Shown here in pieces: positions 54,846-64,000 of a DNA stretch of 64,000 nt. The stretch is from Eurosta solidaginis. Lineage: Eukaryota; Arthropoda; Insecta; Diptera; Tephritidae. The notes under the pieces are model-generated. The model saw only the letters and a program-made list of their open reading frames with translations. It made no database searches and had not been told where the DNA came from. Position 1 is the first letter of the stretch; each line of letters starts with the position of its first letter. The stretch lies in contig NC_090320.1 in NCBI RefSeq assembly GCF_040869045.1, forward strand, positions 247,256,978 to 247,320,977, read 5' to 3'. The translations under genes were made by a program, and so were the position numbers.

Positions 54846-57800
54846 CAAGTAAGGAAGGCTAAGTTCGGATGTAACCGAACATTACATACTCAGTTGAGAG
54901 CTATGGAGACAAAATAAGAAAAATCACCATGTAGGAAAATGAACCTAGGGTAACCCTGGAATGTGGTTGTATGACATGTGTATCAAATGAAAGGTGTTAC
55001 TGAGCATTTTAAGAGGGAGTGGGCCTTAGGTCAATCGGTGGACGCCTTTTCGAGATATCGCCATTAAGGTGGACCAGGGGTGACTCTAGAATGTGTTTGT
55101 ACGATATGGGTATCAAATGAAAGGTGGTAATGAGTATTTTAAAAGGGAATGGGCTTTAGTTCTATAGGTGAACGCCTTTTCGAGAAATCGCCATAAAGGT
55201 GGACCAGGGGTGACTCTAGAATATGTTTGTACGATATGGGTATCAAATGAAAACTGTTAATGAGTCTTTTGAAAAGGAGTGATCCTTAGTTCCATAGGTG
55301 GACGCCGTTTCGAGATATCGCCATAAAGGTGGACCAGGGGTGTCTCTAGAATGTGTTTGTACGATATTGGAATCAAATGAAAGGTGTTACTGGTCATTTT
55401 AAGAGGGAGTGGGCATTAGGTCTATAGGTGGACGCCTTTTCGAGATATCGCCATTAGGGTGGGCCAGGGGTGACTCTAGAATGTTTGTACGATACGGGTA
55501 TCAAACGAAAAGTGTTACTGAGCATTTTAAGAGGGAGTGGGCATTAGGTCTATAGGTGGTCGCCTTTTCGAAATGTCGCCATTAGGGTGGGCCAGGGGTG
55601 ACTCTAGAATGTGTTTGTATGATATGGGTATCAAATGAAAGATGGTAATGAGTATTTTAAAAGGGAGTAATCCTTAGTTCTATAGGCGGACGCCTTTTCG
55701 AGATATCGCCATAAAGGTGGACCAAGGGTGACTATAGAATATTTGTACGATATGGGTATCAAACGAAAGGTGTTACTGAGCATTTTAAGAGGGAGTGGGC
55801 ATGAGGTCTATAGGTGGACGCCTTTTCGAGATATCGTCATTAGGGTGGGCCAGGGGTGACTCTAGAATGTGTTTGTACGATGTGGGTATCAAACGAAAGG
55901 TGTTACTGAGCATTTTAAGAGGGAGTGGGCATTAGGTCCATAGGTGGACGCCTTTTCGAGATATCGCCATTAGGGTGGGCCAGGGGTGACTCTAGAATGT
56001 TTGTACGATATGGGTATCAAACGAAAGGTGTTACTGAGCATTTTAAGAGGGAGTGGACATTAGGTCTACAGGTGGACGCCTTTTCGAGATATCGCCATTA
56101 GGGTGGGCCAGGGGTGACTCTAGAATGTTTATACGATATGGGTATCAAACGAAAGGTATTACTGAGCATTTTAAGAGGGGGTGGGCATTAGGTATATAGG
56201 TGGACGCCTTTTCGAGATATCGCCATTAGGGTGGGCCAGGGGTGACTCTAGAATGTGTTTGTACGATATGGGTATCAAATGAAAGGTGGTAATGAGTATT
56301 TTAAAAGGGAATGGGCTTTAGTTCTATAGGTGAACGCCTTTTCGAGAAATCGCCATAAAGGTGGGACAGGGGTGACTCTAGAATGTGTTTGTACGATATG
56401 GGTATCAAATGAAAGGTGGTAATGAGCATTTTAAGATGGAGTGGGCCTTAGGTCAATTGGTGGACGCCTTTTCGAGATATCGCCATTAAGGTGGACCAGG
56501 GGTGACTCTAGAATGTGTTTGTACGATATGGGTATCAAATGAAAGGTGGTAATGAGTATTTTAAAAGGGAATGGGCTTTAGTTCTATAGGTGAACGCCTT
56601 TTCGAGAAATCGCCATAAAGGTGGGACAGGGGTGACTCTAGAATGTGTTTGTACGATATGGGTATCAAATGAAAGGTGGTAATGAGTATTTTAAAAGGGA
56701 GTAATCCTTAGTTCTATAGGTGGACGCCTTTTCGAGATATCGCCATAAAGGTGGACCAAGGGTGACTCTAGAATGTTTGTACGATAACGAAAGGTGTTAC
56801 TGAGCATTTTTAGAGGGAGTAGGCATTAGGTCTATAGGTGGAAGCCTTTCCGAGATATCGCCATTAGGGTGGGCCAGGGTGACTCTAGAATGTGTTTGTA
56901 CGATATGGGTATCAAATGAAAGGTGGTAATGAGTATTTTAAAAGGGAGTAATCCTTAGTTCTATAGGTGGACGCCTTTTCGAGATATCGCCATAAAGGTG
57001 GACCAAGGGTGACTCTAGAATGTTTGTACGATATGGGTATCAAACAAAAGGTGTTACTGAGCATTTTAAGAGGGATTGGGCATTAGGTCTATAGGTGGAC
57101 GCCTTTTCGAGATATCGCCATTAGGGTGGGCCATGGGTGACTCTAGAATGTTTGTACGATATGGGTATCAAACGAAAGGTGTTGCTGAGCATTTTAAGAG
57201 GGAGTGGGCATTAGGTCTATAGGTGGATGCCTTTTCGAGATATCGCCATTAGGGTGGGCCAGGGGTGACTCTAGAATGTTTGTACGATATGGGTATCAAA
57301 CGAAAGGTGTTACTGAGCATTTTAAGAGGGAGTGGACATTAGGTCTACAGGTGGACGCCTTTTCGAGGTATCGCCATTAGGGTGGGCCAGGGTTGACTCT
57401 AGAATGTTTGTACGATATGGGTATCAAACGAAAGGTGTTACTGAGCATTTTAAGAGGGGGTGGGCATTAGGTCTATAGGTGGACGCCTTTTCGAGATATC
57501 GCCATTAGGGTGGGCCAGGGGTGACTCTAGAATGTGTTTGTACGATATGGATATCAAATTAAAGGTATTAATGAGGGATTTAAAAGCGAGTGGCCCTTAA
57601 ATATATATGTGAAGGCGTTCTCGCGATATCGACCAAAATGTGGACCAGGTGATCCAGAAAATCATCTGTCGGGTACTGCTTATTTATTTATATATGCAAT
57701 ACCACTAACAGTATTCCTGCCAAGATTCCAAGGGCTGTTTATTTCGCCTTGTAGAACTTTTTCATTTTCTTCTACTTAATATGGTAGGTGTCACACCCAT

Positions 57801-58973
57801 TTTACAAAGTTTTTTCCAAAGTTATATTTTGCGTCAATAAACCAATCCAGTTACCATGTTTCATCCCTTTTTTCGTATTTGGTATAGAATTATGGCATTT
57901 TTTCATTTTTCGTAATTTTCGATATCGATAAAGTGGGCGTGGTTATGGTCGGATTTCGGCCATTTTTTATACCAAGATAAAGTGAGTTCAGATAAGTACG
58001 TGGGCTAAGTTTAGTAAAGATATATCGGTTTTTGCTCAAGTTATTGTGTTAACGGCCGAGCAGAAGGACAGGCGGTGGACTGTGTATAAAAACTGGGAGT
58101 GGCTTCCACCGATTTCGCCCATTTTCACAGAGAACAGGTACCGTCATAGAGTGTATGCCTCTACCAAAGTTGAGAAGGATTGGTAAATTTTTGTTCGACT
58201 TATGGCATTAAAAGTATTCTAGACAAACTAAATGAAAATGGGCGGAGCCAAGCCCATTTTGAAATTTTCATTTATTTTTGTATTTTGTTGCATCATATCA
58301 TTACTGGAGTTGAATTTTGACTTAATTTACTTATATACAGTAAAGATATTAAATTTTTTGTTAAAATTTGATTTAAAAAAATTTTTTTCTAAAAAGTGGG
58401 CTGTTCTTCATCCAATTTTGCTAATATTTATTTAGCACATATATAGTAATAGGAGTAACGTTTCTGTCATGATATCTTCAACGACTGCCTAAGTACAGCT
58501 TGCAAAACTTTTAAATTACCTTCTTTTAAAAGTGGGCGGACCCACGCCCGTTGTACAAAATTTTACTAATTTTCTATGCTGCGTCATAAGTTCAACTCAC
58601 CTACCAAGTTTCATCGCTTTAACCACCTTTGGCAATGAATTATCGCATTTTTTCGGTTTTTCGAAATTTTCGATATCGAAAAAGTGGGCGTGGTTATAGT
58701 CCGATATCGTTCATTTTAAATAGCGATCTGAGATGAGTGCCCAGGAATCTACATACCAAATTTCATCAAGATACCTCAAAATTTACTCAAGTTATCGTGT
58801 TAACGGACAGACGGACGGACGGACGACATGGCTCAATCAAATTTTTTTTTGATACTGATGATTTTGATATATGGAAGTCTATATCTATCTCGATTCCTTT
58901 ATACCTGTACAACCAACCGTTATCCAATCAAAGTTAATATACTCTGTGAGCTCTGCTCAACTGAGTATAAAAA
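54846..58973 (-). mobile_element. Helentron-like element family A, copy A5 (~4.13 kb)
   Basis: It begins CAAGTAAGGAAGGCTAAG with the hairpin and ACTCAGTTGAGAG, has the longest 130-bp array in the window, then the conserved body and the end GCTCTGCTCAACTGAGTATA. The perfect subterminal inverted motif ACTCAGTTGAG/CTCAACTGAGT is clearest here. Confidence 0.72.
54950..57650. repeat. Tandem array in A5, ~21 units of ~127-130 bp with nested higher-order repeats
   Basis: Units have the same core as in A4. Some lack 3-5 bp (TAGAATGTTTGTACG versus TAGAATGTGTTTGTACG). A block with GAATGGGCTTTAGTTCTATA and CGAGAAATCGCC recurs at about 55140, 56290 and 56560, showing local amplification of multi-unit blocks. 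Confidence 0.92.
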
Positions 58974-59429
58974 GTGGAAGCGCCCATTGTTAATTCCGTT
59001 ATTGCTTTTAATCCTAACAAATACCTTGTAAGTCTTAATACTTTGATATCCATTGTAATATTTAACACACATTCTTCTATTCTACGCTCATAACATCGAA
59101 CATTTCGTGCATATAAAATCAAATTAATTTTTTAATCTTTACCTTGAGGATATTTGAAGATTAAAATCAAAGTACGTAGGTATGTGTGTATGTGCTTACA
59201 ATGCATAAATGTATGAGCACTAAGTCTGTCGTATATTTTATATTTTAATCGATAGTCAAATAATAATATGATAAAGAAATGGTAGGTTGGAACGTCGGTA
59301 ATGATGATTATGAGCTTTTTACATTTCTTAGCAATTTTCAGTCCGATCCTAAATTATTTATGATTATACCCAACTGTATACAGCATACAAAGTATATTTG
59401 ATAGATTGCTTGATTAATTAGCTATAACA
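58974..59429. other. No gene recognised
   Basis: AT-rich spacer with no supported feature. Confidence 0.4.
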
Positions 59430-59473
59430 ACGCTCCCGAAAGTTTTGGGGAATGCTATTGGTGTTGATTACTT

Positions 59474-59895
59474 CACAATGGGGATTGTATGAGGCCACGA
59501 AATCAATGGACAGGTTTACGCGTATCATCAACCAACTGCTCAGGCGATACCATGAGCGACCCGTCGAACTTACAGCTTGATGAAGCAGATGATATTACAA
59601 TCGTCACAAGTGCAAAGTGCCTTCCAACGATTAGCCCTTTGATGGATCGGGCGCTTCAGGATATACATAGTTACCTGGGCAGCTAATGTCGGGTTGACAG
59701 CCAACGCAGAAAAGATGGATAAAGTCTTGTTTACTAAGTGGTACAAGCTCCCAAATTGAACCAGGTCGAAGCTAGGAGGGGTGACCCTGCTAGAGAAACC
59801 TTACACAAAATATCTAGGAATCGTTCTAGACAGTAAGTTCTTGTGGAAGCTCAACGTGGAAGAGGGACTGAAGAAGGCCTTGATGGCACTCTTTC
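59474..59895 (+). pseudogene. LOA/I-type LINE reverse transcriptase fragment
   Basis: The plus strand matches the RT at 37024-40194: SQWGLYEATKS, INQLLR, an altered ADDITIVTSAKCLPTISPLMD with the tyrosine position damaged, WAANVGLTANAEK, and YLGIVLDSKFLWKLNVEEG. There are several frameshifts and a ~45-bp deletion. A scrap of SINE1 3' sequence lies just before it (59430-59470). Confidence 0.8.
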
Positions 59896-60697
59896 ATTTA
59901 TGTATGTACGTTTCGACGAGGAGTTCACACAATTGCGGACACATATTATCTTTATAGCGGTGAATATTTATTACAATTGAGCAAAATCGGTTCGCAAATA
60001 CCCGGCGCCTTGTTGCCGCAAAAAACTTATTATAGATACTGATATTATTTGGAAAATCTATTTAGTTTAGTTATAACATATGGTGAACTGTTTATTTCTC
60101 TATCCCACTCTTCGCTTCTTTCTCCCACTACTTCCAAAAAAATTCCGCTTGGTGTTCTACGGGTCGTTATAATTTGAAATCGTATGCCAGATTTAGAATT
60201 TTGTGATCGGAAAGCTAGAGATATGAAGTTTAACACGAGGTTCAGAGTTCATTAACAAACAAACACATGTTGCTTAAGGTTTGGCTAGGTGTCACCCAGA
60301 CAGTAATATTTCGGAAAGTCGAACATACCGAATGAAATCTTGAGATCAACTCACGAAATACTTCCTATTAGATACATGCTAAATACCGAATGTGTTGGTG
60401 AGATTACAATGGATTTAATGAAGGAAAAAAGGAGTGAAAAAATACGCTAGATGGCAAGATTTGGCATATTTGGTAGAGGCTTGGAATTTTTAGCTAATAC
60501 GAAAAGCCAATGGGACTGAAAACCGAATGAAAAAAAGTTCCGCTAGGAGGCGAGCGTATCGAGGTATTTAGAAAAATCATACGCAAGTGCAGATGGAGTC
60601 TTGCGGAAAATTTTTAAGAGACTTGTCAATGATCGTCTATCTTGAAACTTTACACTTAGCCAAGATCACCGACTCAATGCAAAAAACAAAAAAGGAA
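59896..60697. other. No gene; right part is repeat F related to 63290-63720
   Basis: 60530-60600 (GTTCCGCTAGGAGGCGAGCG, TTAGAAAAATCATACGCAAG) aligns with 63425-63490. The rest is AT-rich and unrecognised. Confidence 0.4.
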
Positions 60698-61845
60698 CAA
60701 GTAAAGGTGTCTAAGTTCGGGTGTAACCGAACATTATATACTCAGAGTGAGCTTCAATTGTACATTTCATTTCAGTTAAATTACTTTTCTACATAACAAT
60801 TGGCACCCCCCGTTAAAAAAAATTGTCTCCCCATTTCATCTTACAACAAAACTTGATAAGTGAAATATCATTGATTAAAAACTAAGTGTTTTTTGCTAAG
60901 TTATAGCTTATTATTCTAGTCTACGACCCTTTTAAATTTGTTTTATATCTAGGTTGCCGTGGTCTTTAACCGATCCCGTCCATTTTTACTAGAAATATTT
61001 TCTGCTATAAGGAAAATATGTGTACAAAATTTCATTACGATATGTTTTTCTTCGAGTTATGGCTCCCGAAACATAGAAAATTGCTTAGTCATAAAAGGGG
61101 CGGTGCCACGCCCATTTTTTAATTTGAAGTTTTTCCTATTTATTGTTATAAATCCACTTGGGAAATGAAATACCATTGATATAAAGCTCTTTTTTGCAAA
61201 GATATAGCTTATTTTATTCGTCCTCGACCCTTCTAAAAATCTTTTATATAAAAGTGGGCGTGGTCCTTAACCGATTTCGTTAGTTTTTCTTCAAGTCATT
61301 CCTTAAGGTAAAGGCAACCTCTCTGCCGAATTTTGTTACGATAGGTTTAACGATTTTTGATTTATGATTAATAATATTTGTAAAATTGATTTTATCCCAA
61401 GCGGGCAGTGCCGCGCCCATTTTAAAAATCTTTTCCAGATTTTTATCAAGAGTCTCAATATCAGCCCACATGTCAAACTTCAACATTCTAGGTGTAATAT
61501 TTACTAAATTATCAGGTTTTTGTGTTTTCCAAAATTTTATATATATAAAAAGTGGGCGTGGTTATCATCCGATTCCGCTCATTTTTATTTTTTTATTTAT
61601 ATAATACCAATCTATTCTGGGTCCACATAAGCTCGTGTTCCAAATTTGGTGAAGATATCTCAATATTTACTCAAGTTAAGGGACGGACGGACGGACGGAC
61701 ATGGCTCAATCAAATTTTGTTTCGATGCTGATGATTTTGATATATGGAAGTCTATATCTATCTCGATTTGTTTATACCTGTACAACCAACCGTTATACAA
61801 TCAAAGTTAATATACTCTGTGTACAAAGCACGCTGAGCATAAAAA
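60698..61845 (-). mobile_element. Helentron-like element family B, copy B4
   Basis: It begins CAAGTAAAGG, with hairpin TTCGGGTGTAACCGAA and ACTCAGAGTGAGC, and ends AGCACGCTGAGCATAA. It carries GGAC repeats at 61681-61700 and three GTGGGCGTGG or related modules, and no 130-bp array. Confidence 0.7.
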
Positions 61846-62356
61846 CGGGCCGCTATGTGGCGCAGGAGTCGAAAATGCAATTCGTACAATTTTCAAAAAG
61901 GTAAACTAAACGGGTGAAATTTGAAACGTATTTGGATGGATATGGGTATAAGAGAAGAGAAGGTTGGAGAACAATATGTGATTTGTTTATTTTCTTCAAG
62001 CATAAACGGTTGCATGGAAGCCTGGTTTGTCCTTGGTTAGACTTGGTCCCGACGAAAATTAACAATTTAAAGCCAACTTGCAGAACGGCAAGTAATTTTT
62101 TTAGCTCAGAGTTAGTTTATAAGACTTTTTAAAAATGTATGACTTTTATACCTCTTGTCAGGTTAACTCTAAGTTATAAAGTTAACTGGCCGTTCTGAAA
62201 GTTGGCCAAAAAAACATATTTTCAATAGAATTACTTTTAAAAAATATTTCTAACAAAACTTTAGGATGCATTATAGCTAAAATGACAAACTGCGGATAAG
62301 GTATTAACTGGAATAAATTTTTAGAGTAAGCAGAATATTCAATGAAGAACATAATA
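61846..62356. other. No gene recognised
   Basis: The first ~30 bp (TATGTGGCGCAGGAGTCGAA) resemble 63575-63595, consistent with B4 having inserted into a repeat F copy. The remainder is unassigned. Confidence 0.4.
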
Positions 62357-62812
62357 CACAAAGCGATCAAAGAACACTCCAGCGTACTGCTGTTTGGCGT
62401 TACTCAAAGAGGAAAAAATATTGATAGCAGAAAAGAAAACGTTTTAGAAGCGGCGAAACCCCAAGGACTTCGGGACATAGAAACATTCACGGACCAAGCA
62501 GAAGTAGTATAACAAAAAGCTCATCTGTATAATAAAGAAGATTCAGACTCCAAACATCAAAGTCCACGTACATTCGATGTAGGAGATTATGTAGTATTTT
62601 CTAACATAAGCTCTCAAATAGAACAATCTAGCAAACTCATACCGAAATTCAAGAGACCCTACAGAATATACAAAATTCTAGAAAACGAACGTTATCTGGT
62701 TGAAGATTTAAAGGGTGTCCAATAGACACAAATTCCCTATTAAGGTATATGGTCAATTGAAAACTTGAAGCCATGGTTCACTCATAAGAAAAACTGTGAC
62801 AAAGATAACTAA
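62357..62812 (+). pseudogene. Gypsy-type retrotransposon integrase C-terminal fragment
   Basis: The frame reads LLFGVTQRGKNID, RDIETFTDQAE, then a stop, YNKEDSD..., FDVGDYVVFSN, SSKLIPKFKRPYRI, ERYLVEDLKGVQ, then two more stops and IENLKPWF. These blocks are the C-terminal chromodomain-like tail of gypsy integrases, ending at the pol stop. Three in-frame stops make it dead. A 3' LTR should lie downstream but could not be delimited. Confidence 0.8.
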
Positions 62813-63289
62813 ACGTAAAAGATAAAAACAGTATTATGTTTTTACGTAACAAAATCGTATTATGTTATCAAAACGTATGCAATTAGTATTATACACGAGA
62901 TATTGTTATTGACAAAGAATAAGTGGATTCCAATTTATCAGGATGGCCAAACCGTAGTAGGACTGGGTATAAGGTTTTAGTACAAAACAACTCAGACTAT
63001 CTGGCATCACTGTTCGATTAAACTTAAAGCATCCTTGTAACTTGTAAGCACTCTTGTGAATGTAGCGGTTGGATACCTAATTGCATAAGATTTAAGGAAG
63101 TATATATTAAATCTTGAAGCTATTTTTTATAAAAAAACTTATTTTTTGTTTAATCTATATCCATTGGAAAGGGGTTCCGTTGTTACCGCATTGAACCACA
63201 ACGCCGCAATCGTTCCAATTTAATCAGTTATATACCCTGTCGGAAAATCAACAAAATAATATGAATCAGCTTTTTTTAAACGGTTTTAT
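62813..63289. other. No gene; possible 3' LTR remnant of the gypsy-like element
   Basis: The position after the pol stop suggests LTR or 3' noncoding sequence, but no TG...CA ends or duplications were found. Confidence 0.3.
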
Positions 63290-63720
63290 TTAGCTTGACT
63301 TGACAGGCCAGCTGGCCGTTGTCAACGAATTTTGTAATGAAAATTTAAGTAACTTCCCGATAAGCTACAAGCTTGAAACTTGGAATATAGTTCAGAACCC
63401 GCTGACAATGCAATAACAAGATTAAAAAAAAAACTCCGATAGATGGCGCATGGATCGAAATATTTCAAAAAATCATATTTGTGGTCCCATTTGGCTCATA
63501 TTTGGAACAAATATTACATACAGTCCGGTAGAAGTGACATCAAAATACTTTGAAGTTCGAGGAGGGACAAGCATACGTGGCGCAGAGTCGAAGAAAGTCT
63601 TTGGAAGGATTATGTATTGAAGACTTATATTGTAACAAATTGTCAGGAAAGAGTCCTTGTGATAATGAGTCACTAAATGAACTAAATAGAACGGGAAATA
63701 ATAGGCAATTAAAAAAAACT
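63290..63720. repeat. Unclassified repeat F
   Basis: AGATGGCGCATGGATCGAAA, AAAAAATCATATTTGTGG and TACGTGGCGCAGAGTCGAAG blocks. Partial relatives occur at 60530-60600 and 61850-61880. Confidence 0.5.
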
Positions 63721-64000
63721 AAAAACTTGAAAATAAAATAATTTAAAAAAATTTTAAGTTAAACGGTTTTATTGAAAACAATACTTACATTAAATAAAAA
63801 TACATAATACTAAAAGCTAGAAAATAATTAGCTAGGCACTAGGTACTAGTCATGACACTCCTCATCAATCTAGGGCGTTGATCAGACAATTAAATAAAAG
63901 CGTTGGGCGCATGCAATTTCTAAGAATGTGAGGAGTAGCATAAGCGAATTAAGGTTCAGTTGGTCTTACTTATGACTATCAATAGAAATTTGACGCGTCC
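63721..64000. other. No gene recognised
   Basis: AT-rich end of window. Confidence 0.3.

Overview
The window looks like a repeat-dense, AT-rich arthropod nuclear region, most likely from a higher fly. A tephritid fruit fly is my best guess, from the look of the repeat families; this is inference and no search was run. The only two intact host-type genes I can support are a pair of intronless secreted trypsin-like serine proteases, both on the minus strand (8900-9679 and 33476-34264). Each has a TATA box, and both lie in a duplicated ~1.5 kb segment. Almost everything else is mobile elements, their fragments, and satellite DNA.

Layout. 1-4621: a Helentron-like element carrying a 130-bp tandem repeat, interrupted by a PHD/endonuclease LINE with its own target-site duplication. 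5545-6151: a hAT-type MITE. 6590-8303: SINE-like copies, one split by a LINE fragment. 8301-9826: protease copy 1. 9826-21656: about 57 tandem copies of a ~208-bp satellite. 21657-24308: satellite flank, then a broken DUF4371-type hAT transposase gene. 24424-26525: a decayed LINE. 26526-29400: a Helentron-like fragment and unclassified repeats. 29411-32161: a second copy of the broken hAT gene, sharing the same damage and the same tRNA-SINE insertion. 32326-32580: an RTE LINE tail. 32905-34604: protease copy 2 followed by a single satellite monomer. That monomer is interrupted by a 6.7-kb TIR element (34605-41316), which itself contains a Helentron-like element, a LINE, a SINE-like copy and a LOA/I-type LINE with RNase H. 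41317-43440: the two inverted arms of the element that carries the satellite monomer. 43505-48835: LINE fragments and more Helentron-like copies. 49668-50191: a solo LTR. 50538-58973: two long Helentron-like elements with internal 130-bp arrays, flanking a third hAT fragment. 59430-64000: LINE, Helentron-like, gypsy-integrase and other fragments.

Two things stand out. First, the same protease-satellite junction exists twice, once with one monomer and once with about 57, so the origin of an ~11.8-kb satellite can be read inside one window. Second, a family of elements has inverted subterminal repeats, a near-terminal hairpin and apparent insertion between two T residues, and it carries an internal 130-bp tandem array whose copy number varies from about 2 to about 21.
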